Shown piece after piece: positions 16,899-25,319 of a stretch of DNA of 64,000 bases. Positions within the stretch are counted from its first letter, which is position 1. Every line of letters begins with the position of its first letter. The notes beneath the pieces are model-generated. The model had not been told where the DNA came from. It searched no databases and saw only the letters and a program-made list of their open reading frames with translations. A program made the position numbers and the translations under genes. Source of the stretch: Sphingopyxis sp. GTDB lineage: Bacteria; Pseudomonadota; Alphaproteobacteria; Sphingomonadales; Sphingomonadaceae. The DNA lies in contig NZ_JAEULM010000019.1 in the NCBI RefSeq assembly GCF_016793825.1, positions 248,001 to 312,000 on the forward strand, read 5' to 3'.

Positions 16899-17114
16899 GC
16901 GGTTCCGGGTTACAGGCTCCTGCCGAGGCTATATTCGCTGACTTCGTTTCGGACCTATCGGGCGGCGCCCTCCTCCCGCTTCGCACGGCGCAACGAGGAT
17001 TTCGCGCCCGATGTCGGAACGCTGAGCTCGATCGCGTCCTTTGGCGAGGACAGCGCCGGCAATCTTTTTCTTGTCAGCATCAATGGCGATATCTTCATGG
17101 TGCGGGCCGGCTGA
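16899..17114 (+). pseudogene. C-terminal remnant of a PQQ sugar-dehydrogenase-like gene
   Basis: After an in-frame TAG (16896-16898) an open frame without a start codon runs to TGA 17112. Its last 40 codons read FARRNEDFAPDVGTL, then SSIASFGEDSAGNLFLVSIN and GDIFMVRAG. The SFGED plus LYLVS-like ending resembles the C-terminus of soluble PQQ-dependent sugar (sorbosone-type) dehydrogenases. The rest of the gene is absent, so this looks like a 5'-truncated remnant left by a deletion or insertion. The family call is from memory of the C-terminal pattern and is moderate. Confidence 0.55.
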
Positions 17115-17170
17115 CCGCTTGCCCCCGCGCGTCCCACGCGCCACAAGGGAGCGTCCAGAGGAGTTCCCCC

Positions 17171-18481
17171 ATGAAATCGTTGCCGTTTGCCGCCCTGATC
17201 GCCTTTCAGCTCGCGCTTGCGCCCGCCGCGGCCGCGAAGCTCAGTCCCGCCGAGGCGAAAATGGCGAAAACGGTCGATGCCGAGCAGGGCCGCAGCCTCG
17301 CCCTCCTCGAACGGCTGGTCAACCAGAACAGCGGCTCGCTCAACCTCGCGGGCGTGGAAAAGGTCGGCCAGATGATGCGTGCCGAACTTGAACCGCTGGG
17401 TTTCAAGGTCGAATGGAAGCCGATGACCGATACCGGCCGCGCCGGTCATCTGATCGCGACCCACAGCGGAAAACCCGGCGCCAAGCGCCTGCTCCTGATC
17501 GCCCATCTCGATACGGTGTTCGAACCCGACTCGCCGTTCCAGACGTTCACGCGAAAAGGCGACATGGGCGAAGGGCCCGGTGCCGGGGACGACAAGGGCG
17601 GAATGGTCGTGATCGTTGCCGCCCTGCGCGCGATGCAGGCTGCGGGAACGCTCAAGGGGGCAAACATCGAAATCCACATGACCGGCGACGAGGAAGATTC
17701 GGGTACGCCGATTGAAAAGGCGCGTGCCGACCTGATCGCCGCTGGCAGGCGCAGCGACGTCGCGCTCGATTTCGAGGGACTGGTGCGCGATGCGGGGGCT
17801 GACATGGGGTCAATCGCGCGGCGTTCGTCGGATAGCTGGACCGTCACCGCGACAGGCAAGGCCAGCCACAGCTCGGGCATCTTCAGCGCGGCTGCGGGCG
17901 AAGGCGCGATCTATGAACTGACGCGCATCATCCACCAGTTCCGAACCGAGCTTCCCGAACCCAATCTCACCTTCAACGTTGGCCTGATCGCTGGCGGCCA
18001 GCAGGCCGAACTCGACGCGGGCGGCATTCGCGCCACCGCGAACGGCAAGACGAATATCATCCCCGCGATCGCCATCGCGCGCGGCGACCTGCGCGCGCTT
18101 TCACCCGAGCAGATTGTGCGCGTGAAGGCAAAGATGACCGCGATCGTTGCAAACCACGCGCCGGGGACCGACGCCAGGATCAGCTTCGACCCCGGCGGCT
18201 ATCCGCCGATGGCGCCGACCGACGGCAACCGCGCGCTGCTGGCCAAGCTCAACGGAGTGAATCGCGATCTCGGGCTGGCCGAAATGGCGGCGCTCGACCC
18301 GCTGAAGCGCGGCGCGGGCGACATCAGTTTCGTTGCCGCGGATGTCGCCGGCCTCGTCGGACTCGGGCCCTACAGCACCGGCGACCATGCACCGGGCGAA
18401 GCGGTCGATATCCCCAGCATCGCACGGCAGGCCACCCGCGCTGCCATCCTGATGTCACGCCTTTCTGCTGAAAAGCGCTGA
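17171..18481 (+). CDS. Exported M20-family metallopeptidase (carboxypeptidase G2-like)
   Basis: A 436-residue zinc peptidase. Residues 1-22 (MKSLPFAALIAFQLALAPAA) are a signal peptide, so it should be periplasmic or secreted. Metal ligands are visible: LIAHLDTVF (His), GPGAGDDKGGM (Asp), TGDEEDSG (catalytic Glu-Glu), LDFEG (Asp) and a late TGDHAPGE (His). The inserted dimerisation domain contains the TATGKASHSSG segment. It probably releases C-terminal amino acids such as glutamate from peptides or conjugates; the substrate is not determinable. GGAG lies shortly before ATG 17171. Confidence 0.92.
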   Translation: MKSLPFAALIAFQLALAPAAAAKLSPAEAKMAKTVDAEQGRSLALLERLVNQNSGSLNLAGVEKVGQMMRAELEPLGFKVEWKPMTDTGRAGHLIATHSGKPGAKRLLLIAHLDTVFEPDSPFQTFTRKGDMGEGPGAGDDKGGMVVIVAALRAMQAAGTLKGANIEIHMTGDEEDSGTPIEKARADLIAAGRRSDVALDFEGLVRDAGADMGSIARRSSDSWTVTATGKASHSSGIFSAAAGEGAIYELTRIIHQFRTELPEPNLTFNVGLIAGGQQAELDAGGIRATANGKTNIIPAIAIARGDLRALSPEQIVRVKAKMTAIVANHAPGTDARISFDPGGYPPMAPTDGNRALLAKLNGVNRDLGLAEMAALDPLKRGAGDISFVAADVAGLVGLGPYSTGDHAPGEAVDIPSIARQATRAAILMSRLSAEKR

Positions 18482-18576
18482 GCTGCCTGAATTGGCAGTT
18501 GGCCTTTCCTTGATTCATACGCCACAGTGATTAGGTAGCAATCCGAGACGGATTCACCGCGATTGGGAGAATGACG

Positions 18577-20013
18577 ATGAGCGACACCGAAACCCACCTG
18601 AAGCAGAACTACATCGGCGGCCAATGGGTCGATTCGAAGGGCGGCAGGCTTCACGACGTCATCAATCCCGCGACCGAAGAGGCTGCCTCGACCGTCGTGC
18701 TCGGCACCGCGGCCGATGTCGATGCTGCCGTCGCCGCGGCAAAGGAAGCCTTCAAGACCTTTTCGCAGACCACCCGTGAGGAGCGCCTCGACCTTCTGAA
18801 CCGCATCGTCGAGGAATATAAGAAGCGCGGCGCCGACCTTGCCAAATCGATGGCGAGCGAAATGGGCGCGCCGGTCAGCTTTGCGGGCACCGCGCAGGTC
18901 GGTGCCGGCATCGGCGGGTTCCTCGGGACGATCGCCGCGCTCAAGGATTTCAGTTTCACCGAAAAATATGCCGCGGGCATGATCGCCTATGAACCGATCG
19001 GCGTCGTCGGCATGATCACGCCGTGGAACTGGCCGCTCAACCAGATCGCGCTGAAGGTCGCGCCGGCGCTGGCCGCCGGTAACACGATGGTGCTGAAACC
19101 GTCGGAAGAATGCCCCGGCAATGCCGTGATCTTCGCCGAAATTCTCGACGCTGCCGGCGTACCTCCCGGCGTCTTCAATCTCGTGCAGGGCGACGGCCCG
19201 ACCGTCGGCAATGCGATCAGCGCGCATCCGGGCATCGAAATGGTAAGCTTCACCGGATCGACCCGCGCCGGCATCCTTGTCGCCAAGGCGGCCGCTGACA
19301 CCGTGAAGCGCGTCCATCAGGAACTCGGCGGCAAGTCGCCGAACATCGTCCTGCCCGACGCCGATTTCGCCGCGGTGCTGCCACCGACGGTGCAGGGCGT
19401 GCTGGTCAACACCGGCCAGAGCTGCATCGCGCCGACGCGCATTCTTGTCCACAAGGACCGCGAAGCCGAGGCCGTCGGCGTCATCAAGGCGATGTTCGAT
19501 GGCACCTCGGTGGGTGATCCGCAGGCCGAGGGTGGCCATATCGGCCCCGTCGTCAACAAGGCGCAGTTCGACAAGATCCAGGGCCTGATCCAATCGGCGA
19601 TCGACGAGGGCGCGACGCTGGAAACCGGCGGCACCGGCCTGCCCTCGAACGTCAATCGCGGCTATTATATCAAGCCGACGGTCTTCTCGGGCGTCACCCC
19701 CGACATGCGCATCGCCAAGGAAGAGGTGTTCGGCCCGGTCGCGACGATCATGGCCTATGACACGCTCGAACAGGCGGTCGATATCGCCAACGACACCGAA
19801 TATGGTCTGTCGGCCGTCGTTTCGGGCGACCCCGCAAAGGCGGCCGAAGTCGCACCCAGGCTGCGCGCCGGCATGGTCGCGGTCAACGCATGGGGCCCCG
19901 GCCCCGGTGCGGCATTCGGCGGTTACAAGGCGTCGGGCAATGGCCGCGAAGGCGGCGTGTTCGGCCTCAAGGACTTCATGGAAGTGAAGTCGATCAGCGG
20001 GATTCCGGCCTGA
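18577..20013 (+). CDS. NAD(P)-dependent aldehyde dehydrogenase
   Basis: A 478-residue cytoplasmic aldehyde dehydrogenase. The Rossmann segment contains MITPWNWPLNQIALK and SFTGSTRAG, the general-base Glu lies in HQELGGKSPN, and the catalytic Cys in NTGQSCIAPTR. The C-terminal PFGGYKASG-type motif appears as AAFGGYKASGNGREGG. It oxidises an aldehyde to the acid; the natural substrate is unknown, although the PQQ alcohol dehydrogenase 6 kb away could supply aldehydes. GGGAGA precedes both ATG 18571 and ATG 18577; the second has the better spacing. Confidence 0.94.
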   Translation: MSDTETHLKQNYIGGQWVDSKGGRLHDVINPATEEAASTVVLGTAADVDAAVAAAKEAFKTFSQTTREERLDLLNRIVEEYKKRGADLAKSMASEMGAPVSFAGTAQVGAGIGGFLGTIAALKDFSFTEKYAAGMIAYEPIGVVGMITPWNWPLNQIALKVAPALAAGNTMVLKPSEECPGNAVIFAEILDAAGVPPGVFNLVQGDGPTVGNAISAHPGIEMVSFTGSTRAGILVAKAAADTVKRVHQELGGKSPNIVLPDADFAAVLPPTVQGVLVNTGQSCIAPTRILVHKDREAEAVGVIKAMFDGTSVGDPQAEGGHIGPVVNKAQFDKIQGLIQSAIDEGATLETGGTGLPSNVNRGYYIKPTVFSGVTPDMRIAKEEVFGPVATIMAYDTLEQAVDIANDTEYGLSAVVSGDPAKAAEVAPRLRAGMVAVNAWGPGPGAAFGGYKASGNGREGGVFGLKDFMEVKSISGIPA

Positions 20014-20020
20014 CACCCAA

Positions 20021-20152
20021 ATCCTCCCTGTGACCGAAGGTCATGGGGAGGGGGACCACCCGCGTAGCGGGTAGTGGAGGGGCTGCGTTATTCGCCCCTC
20101 CGTCAGTCGCTACGCGACTGCCACCTCCCCATCGCTTCGCGACAGGGAGGAT
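20021..20152. repeat. 132-bp dispersed palindromic repeat, copy A
   Basis: It begins ATCCTCCCTGTG and ends CAGGGAGGAT, with nested complementary blocks (ATGGGGAGG against CCTCCCCAT, GGAGGGGC against GCCCCTCC), so the whole unit can fold into one long multi-bulged hairpin. A second copy of the same length is at 36471-36602. Confidence 0.85.
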
Positions 20153-20156
20153 CATT

Positions 20157-20182
20157 CCCCTCCCGCAAGCGGGAGGGGTTTT
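20157..20182 (+). terminator. GC hairpin with T-run between ALDH and argJ
   Basis: CCCCTCCCGC, AA, GCGGGAGGGG followed by TTTT: a perfect 10-bp stem with an intrinsic-terminator tail, placed to stop readthrough from the aldehyde dehydrogenase. The same CCCCTCCCGC stem recurs in the repeat at 38954-39073. Confidence 0.8.
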
Positions 20183-20214
20183 GCTTTGGACCGATAGCGA
20201 TTATGCGCCCTCGC

Positions 20215-21441
20215 ATGACCACCCGCTCGCCGCTCGCCCCCGACTCATTTCCGGCCCTCCCCGACATAGCCGGGGTGACGCTCCGCGTGGCGCGCGCGCG
20301 GTACAAGGATTGGGACCGCTGCGACCTCACCTATGTCGAGCTGGCGCCCGGCACGACAGTTGCGGGCGTCTTCACGCGCAACATCTGCTGTTCATCCGAA
20401 GTCGAACTGGGCCGCGCACAGATCAAGCAGGGCGTCGGTCGCGCGCTGATCGTCAACGCCGGCAACAGCAACGCCTTCACCGGCTATCGCGGTCGCGAAG
20501 CAGTCGAACAGATCATGGAACAGGTCGCCGGCCATCTCGGCTGCGATGCAAGCGAGGTTTTCGTCAGCTCGACGGGCGTGATCGGCGTACCGCTGCCCAA
20601 GGACAAGGCCCGCGCGGGAGTCGAAGCCGCGCTGACTGCCGAACCCTGTTCGTGGGAAGCCGCAGCCGAAACCATCTGCACCACCGACACCTTCGCCAAG
20701 GGATCGACCGCGCGCGCGATCGTCGGCGGCACGACCGTCCAGGTCGCGGGGATCGTCAAGGGATCGGGCATGATCGCCCCCGACATGGCGACGATGCTCG
20801 GCTATATCTTCACCGACGCCACGGTCACGCCCGCGCTGCTGCAGGAACTGCTGAGCGAGGCGACGAGCGGCAGCTTCAACAGCATCACCGTCGACAGCGA
20901 CACATCGACCAGCGACACGGTGCTGCTCTTCGCCACCGGCAAGGCCGGCAACCCGCCGCTCGTCACGCGCGACGATCCGGGTGCCGACGCGCTCTACGCC
21001 GCAATCCGCGAAGTCGCGCTCGACCTTGCGCATCAGGTCGTGCGCGACGGCGAGGGCGCGTCGAAATTCATCGAGGTGCAGGTTGCCGGCGCGACCAGCG
21101 ACAACAGTGCCAGGCGCGTTGCGCTGTCCATCGCCAACTCGCCGTTGGTCAAGACCGCGATCGCGGGCGAGGACGCCAATTGGGGCCGCGTCGTCATGGC
21201 GGTGGGCAAGGCCGGTGAACCCGCCGACCGCGACCGGCTCGCGATCCGCTTCGGCGATCATTGGGTCGCGAAGGACGGCCTGCCGGTCGACGGCTACGAC
21301 GAAGCGCCGGTCGCCGCGCATCTCAAGGGACAGGACATCCGCGTCGGCGCCGACCTCGGCCTTGGCGACGGCCGCGCGACGGTGTGGACCTGCGACCTGA
21401 CGCACGGCTACATCAGCATCAACGCCGATTATCGGAGCTGA
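20215..21441 (+). CDS. argJ: Bifunctional ornithine acetyltransferase / N-acetylglutamate synthase
   Basis: A protein of about 408 residues that recycles the acetyl group from N-acetylornithine to glutamate in arginine biosynthesis and can also use acetyl-CoA. The self-cleavage site is visible in KGSGMIAPDMATMLGYIFTD: cleavage between Ala and Thr creates the beta subunit with a nucleophilic N-terminal Thr. Other family segments are NAGNSNAFTG, SSTGVIG and GEDANWGRV. ATG 20215 (MTTRSPLAP) or ATG 20203 four codons earlier could be the start; no strong ribosome site decides. It is convergent with trxA. Confidence 0.95.
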   Translation: MTTRSPLAPDSFPALPDIAGVTLRVARARYKDWDRCDLTYVELAPGTTVAGVFTRNICCSSEVELGRAQIKQGVGRALIVNAGNSNAFTGYRGREAVEQIMEQVAGHLGCDASEVFVSSTGVIGVPLPKDKARAGVEAALTAEPCSWEAAAETICTTDTFAKGSTARAIVGGTTVQVAGIVKGSGMIAPDMATMLGYIFTDATVTPALLQELLSEATSGSFNSITVDSDTSTSDTVLLFATGKAGNPPLVTRDDPGADALYAAIREVALDLAHQVVRDGEGASKFIEVQVAGATSDNSARRVALSIANSPLVKTAIAGEDANWGRVVMAVGKAGEPADRDRLAIRFGDHWVAKDGLPVDGYDEAPVAAHLKGQDIRVGADLGLGDGRATVWTCDLTHGYISINADYRS

Positions 21442-21460
21442 AAACCCACACGCAAATCAT

Positions 21461-21482
21461 CTCCCCGGCGACGGCCGGGGAG
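21461..21482. terminator. Bidirectional terminator between argJ and trxA
   Basis: CTCCCCGGC, GACG, GCCGGGGAG: perfect 9-bp arms in the 56-base gap between convergent genes. It belongs to the same CCCCGGC/GCCGGGG repeat style found elsewhere in the window. Confidence 0.75.
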
Positions 21483-21497
21483 ACCGCAGGCCGGATG

Positions 21498-21818
21498 TCA
21501 GAGAGCGCCTTCGAGCCAGCCCTTGAGCGCGCTTTTCGGCGCCGCGCCAACCTTGGTTTCGGCAATCTCGCCGTTTTTGAACAGGATCATCGTGGGGATG
21601 CCACGCACGCCATATTTGCTCGGCGCATCGGGATTTTCGTCGATATTGATCTTGGCGATGACGACCTTGCCGGCAAGTTCATCCGAGATTTCTTCGAGCG
21701 ACGGGCCGATCATCTTGCACGGACCGCACCATTCGGCCCAGAAATCAACGAGGACGGGGGTGTCGCTGTCGATGACATCGGCCTGAAAGCTGGCGTCGGT
21801 AATGGCCTTGGTACCCAT
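21498..21818 (-). CDS. trxA: Thioredoxin
   Basis: A 106-residue classical thioredoxin with the redox motif WCGPCK (in [14 protein letters not shown]), the cis-proline segment RGIPTM and the C-terminal helix after FKNGE. No signal peptide is present, so it is the cytoplasmic dithiol reductant kept reduced by thioredoxin reductase. It lies 33 bases after addA on the same strand and is likely the last gene of the divL-addAB-trxA run. The length and motif are standard. Confidence 0.97.
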   Translation of the reverse strand: MGTKAITDASFQADVIDSDTPVLVDFWAEWCGPCKMIGPSLEEISDELAGKVVIAKINIDENPDAPSKYGVRGIPTMILFKNGEIAETKVGAAPKSALKGWLEGAL

Positions 21819-21851
21819 GATCTGAACTCCTGAAACTCGCTTGACCCCAAG

Positions 21852-24800
21852 CTAAGATGTTGAAGCCTTCGGCTCAAGGGCAGAACCCGGCAAATTCGCC
21901 TTCGTTGCCAGCAAGCCGGGCTTGTGGACATCGAGCAACGCATCATCGAGGCGGATCAGCCGCGGCGCGGCGGTATAGAGCAGCACCGCCTCGATGCGCT
22001 TGCCAGGGAAAATCGCCGCCAGCGCATCGCGATAGGCCGCCATCTGCCGCAGGTACGCCGGCTGGACCGTCTCGGCGCTTTCCGGGACATGCCGACCGGT
22101 CTTGTAATCGATCACCGTCACCGCATCCGCCGCGACCAGCAGCCGGTCGACGATCCCCGCGACGACCATGCCATCGACCACCGCCGACAGCGGCACCTCT
22201 GCAAGCGAACCGGGGCCGAACAGCGCCGCATGCGCGGGGTCGTCCAGCACGCCCAGCACCTCGTCGATCATCGCTGCGCGCCCCGCTTCGCTGAGCGTCG
22301 GAGCCTGCGCCGCGAGCCAGCGCGACCCCGCTTCGCGCCGCTTTCCGGCCGCAACCGGGGGCAATCGTTCGAACAGGGCGTGGAGCAACAGTCCGCGCTC
22401 GACCGCCTGCACATGCGCCGCACCCTGCGGTGCCGCCGCGACATCATCCTCGCCCAGCGCCGACGGCGCGAGCGGGCGCGGCGGGCGCGCTTCCTCGGGC
22501 GCCGCTTTCAAGGCCCATTCCGGCGGCACGAACACGGGCGCGGCGACCTTCGCCGCCTTGTCCTTTCTGGCCCATTTACCGGCATTGGCGCGATGGATGC
22601 GGCGCTGCCCCCACATCGGCCCCGCCGTCTCCCATTCACTGCCCATATCCGACAGCACGCTCTCAACCGCCGCGTGCCAACTTCCCTCGGGGATCGAGCG
22701 ATCGGCTTTCTTCGTCACCCCAGCAACGACGAGGATTTCCTCGGCGCGCGTCATCGCGACGTAAAAGAGACGCCAATGTTCCTGCGCCGCCGCCAATGCA
22801 GCAGCGGCATGCGCGTCGGCCAGCGCCCCGTGCCGTTCGTCGGCGGGCACGGCGAAGACCGGCAGCTTCTCCCACGCGGCGACATCGACGCTGAACGGCC
22901 GATGACCGATCGAGGCATCGTCGGTGGCGTCGGCGAGGATCACGATCGGCGCCTGCAGACCCTTCGATCCGTGCACCGTCATCACACGGACGACGTCGCT
23001 GCGCGCCTCGGTCTGCCGCTTGATGTCCGCCGCGCTCGCCGAAACCTGCGTCAGGAAGCCAAGCAGCGACACCGTTTCACGCTGTTCAAAGGCCAGCGCC
23101 TGATGGAGCAGTTCGTCGATCGGGTCGCGCGCCTCGCGCCCCAGCCGCGCATAAAGCTTGCGCCGACCGTCGATCGGTCCCGACAGCACCGTCTCCAGAA
23201 AGCGGAAGGGCGTCGTAAAGTCGGCCATGCCGAGCAGGTGGCGCAGCGCCGCCATCGTCGCGGCCGGACCATCGTCCCCGGTCGCCCGCAGATGCTCCCA
23301 CAAGGGCGCACGGCCCCGCGTATGCGTGCGATCGTACAACTCGCCCTGCGTCCAGCCGATCAAGGGCGAGACGAGCAGCGCGGCAAGATTGAGGTCGTCG
23401 AGCGGCTGGACGGCGAAGCGCATCGCCGCGATCAGATCCTGCACCGCCAGCGGCTGCGTCAGTGCAAAGCGATCGACCCCCGCGACGGGGACATGCAGCG
23501 CCTGCAATCGCGCAACGATCCGCGCCGCCAGGTCGCGGCGCCGCCGCACCAGGATCATGATGTCGCCCGGCGCAACGGGCCGACCGTCCTTGCCATGGGC
23601 GATCCACTCCTGCACCTCGCCCGCGATGGCCTTCGCCAGCCGCATCGAGGCAGGGTCGGAAGCGGGGGCGCTGCCATCGCCCTCCCCTTCATCGCCCTCG
23701 TCGGCCTCGGCATCGAGCGCCTTGCCGACGGGCAGCGGCTGCCAAAGCTCGACCTGTCCTGCATGGTTCGAGCGGAAGGGGCGATGCGGCGGCTCCCCGC
23801 CCTCAAGGCCCATCGCCTCCGCCCCGCCCGCCGCCAGCCAGGCGTCGACGACCGACAGCACCGCCGGCGTCGAGCGGTAGTTGGACACAAGATCGACCTG
23901 CCGAAACGGTTGCCCGCCAATCTCTCCCATCGCATGGAACATGTCGCGCGCCGTCGCAAAAGCCTTGGGCTCGGTCCCCTGGAAGCCGAAAATCGCCTGC
24001 TTGCGGTCGCCGACGGTAAAGAGCGTCCGGACGCGATCGTCCTTCGCGCCAATGCCGGCGAAGAATTCTTCTGCCATCGACAGCACGATGCCCCACTGGC
24101 GCATGTTCGTGTCCTGCGCCTCATCGACCAGAATATGGTCGGTGCGCTGGTCGAGCTTGAATCGCACCCATTCGCCGAAGCTGCTGACCCGCAGCAGCGA
24201 CCCGGCGAGCGAAATCAGGTCGTCGAAATCGGCCAGCCCCCGCTCGCGCTTCGCTAGCGAATAACCTTCGGCGAAGCGGCTCCCGAGCTTCCATCCCGCC
24301 GCCAGATCGTCGGCGACGCGCATCGCAGCCCCGATGCCCAGCAGTCGCTCTGCCGCCGCGACGATCCGTACCGCGCTGTCGACGCTGTCGGTCATCCTGC
24401 CCTTGTCGCCCCCGAAGTCGGCGCGCAGATCGCCCTTTCCGGTCAGGAAGCAGCCCAGCAGTTCGTCCAGCATCGCCCCGCGCGCGGCCGCGTCGGCGAT
24501 CAGCCAGCCGACCATGACATCCGAACAGGCAAGCCCGGTCTTCGTTCCCCAGTTCGCGCCGCTCGTCGCGACGGCGCGGATATCGTCGTCGGCAACTGCC
24601 CCGGCCGCGAGTTCGGCCGCTATCCAGGCATCGGGATCGCCCGTCGGCAGGTCGAACGCGACGCGCAAATCATGCGCGGTCGGCGGCAGCGCGGCACGCG
24701 CTCCGCCGAACACCGCCGTGCAGCTCGACAGGAACGCCAGCGCCGCCTCTTGCCCCAGCCGACGCGACAGCATCGATGCCGTTTCCCGCAGCGCAGCCCG

Positions 24801-25319
24801 ATCGTCTCCGCGTTCGAGCAGGTCGCCGAGCACCTGCCGCTGCAACGTCGTCGCCTCATCCTCCTCAATCGCGCGAAAACCGGGGAGCAGCTTCGCTTCG
24901 AGCGGGAAACTTGCGAGCAACGTCTGGCAAAAGCTGTGGATCGTCTGCACCCGAATCGCACCACCGGGACTGTCGATCACGGTCGCGAACAGCGACCGCG
25001 CACGCACGATCAGCCCCGGCCGCTCCCAATCGAGTCCAAGCGCGCGGAGGTCGAGCCGCAAATCGCCGTCATCCATCCGCACCCACGCGGCGAGCCGCTC
25101 GTGGATGCGGTGCGCCATCTCGGCCGCGCCCGCCTTGGTGAAGGTGATGCAGAGAATCGCCTCGGGCGGCACGCCGTCAAGCATCAGCCGCAACACGCGC
25201 GCGGACAGCACCTGCGTCTTGCCGGTTCCCGCCGACGCGCCAAGCCAGACGTGACTGTCGGGATCGGCGGCGGCGCCCTGTCGTGGGTCGAGTGTCGCGA
25301 GGCCGTTGGGCTTTACCAT
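21852..25319 (-). CDS. addA: Double-strand break repair helicase AddA
   Basis: A UvrD/Rep-type superfamily 1 helicase-nuclease of 1155 residues. Visible motifs are Walker A GASAGTGKTQVL (about residue 35), motif II LVDEAQDTN, motif III RKQAIFGFQG, motif V/VI regions MTVHGSKGLQAP and YVAMTRAEE, and the C-terminal RecB-family nuclease core VTVIDYKTGR. With AddB it resects broken DNA ends to load RecA, the alphaproteobacterial equivalent of RecBCD. ATG 25319 shares a base with the addB stop (TGATG) and begins MVKPNGLATLDP; an upstream ATG would overlap addB further. Confidence 0.96.
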   Translation of the reverse strand: MVKPNGLATLDPRQGAAADPDSHVWLGASAGTGKTQVLSARVLRLMLDGVPPEAILCITFTKAGAAEMAHRIHERLAAWVRMDDGDLRLDLRALGLDWERPGLIVRARSLFATVIDSPGGAIRVQTIHSFCQTLLASFPLEAKLLPGFRAIEEDEATTLQRQVLGDLLERGDDRAALRETASMLSRRLGQEAALAFLSSCTAVFGGARAALPPTAHDLRVAFDLPTGDPDAWIAAELAAGAVADDDIRAVATSGANWGTKTGLACSDVMVGWLIADAAARGAMLDELLGCFLTGKGDLRADFGGDKGRMTDSVDSAVRIVAAAERLLGIGAAMRVADDLAAGWKLGSRFAEGYSLAKRERGLADFDDLISLAGSLLRVSSFGEWVRFKLDQRTDHILVDEAQDTNMRQWGIVLSMAEEFFAGIGAKDDRVRTLFTVGDRKQAIFGFQGTEPKAFATARDMFHAMGEIGGQPFRQVDLVSNYRSTPAVLSVVDAWLAAGGAEAMGLEGGEPPHRPFRSNHAGQVELWQPLPVGKALDAEADEGDEGEGDGSAPASDPASMRLAKAIAGEVQEWIAHGKDGRPVAPGDIMILVRRRRDLAARIVARLQALHVPVAGVDRFALTQPLAVQDLIAAMRFAVQPLDDLNLAALLVSPLIGWTQGELYDRTHTRGRAPLWEHLRATGDDGPAATMAALRHLLGMADFTTPFRFLETVLSGPIDGRRKLYARLGREARDPIDELLHQALAFEQRETVSLLGFLTQVSASAADIKRQTEARSDVVRVMTVHGSKGLQAPIVILADATDDASIGHRPFSVDVAAWEKLPVFAVPADERHGALADAHAAAALAAAQEHWRLFYVAMTRAEEILVVAGVTKKADRSIPEGSWHAAVESVLSDMGSEWETAGPMWGQRRIHRANAGKWARKDKAAKVAAPVFVPPEWALKAAPEEARPPRPLAPSALGEDDVAAAPQGAAHVQAVERGLLLHALFERLPPVAAGKRREAGSRWLAAQAPTLSEAGRAAMIDEVLGVLDDPAHAALFGPGSLAEVPLSAVVDGMVVAGIVDRLLVAADAVTVIDYKTGRHVPESAETVQPAYLRQMAAYRDALAAIFPGKRIEAVLLYTAAPRLIRLDDALLDVHKPGLLATKANLPGSALEPKASTS

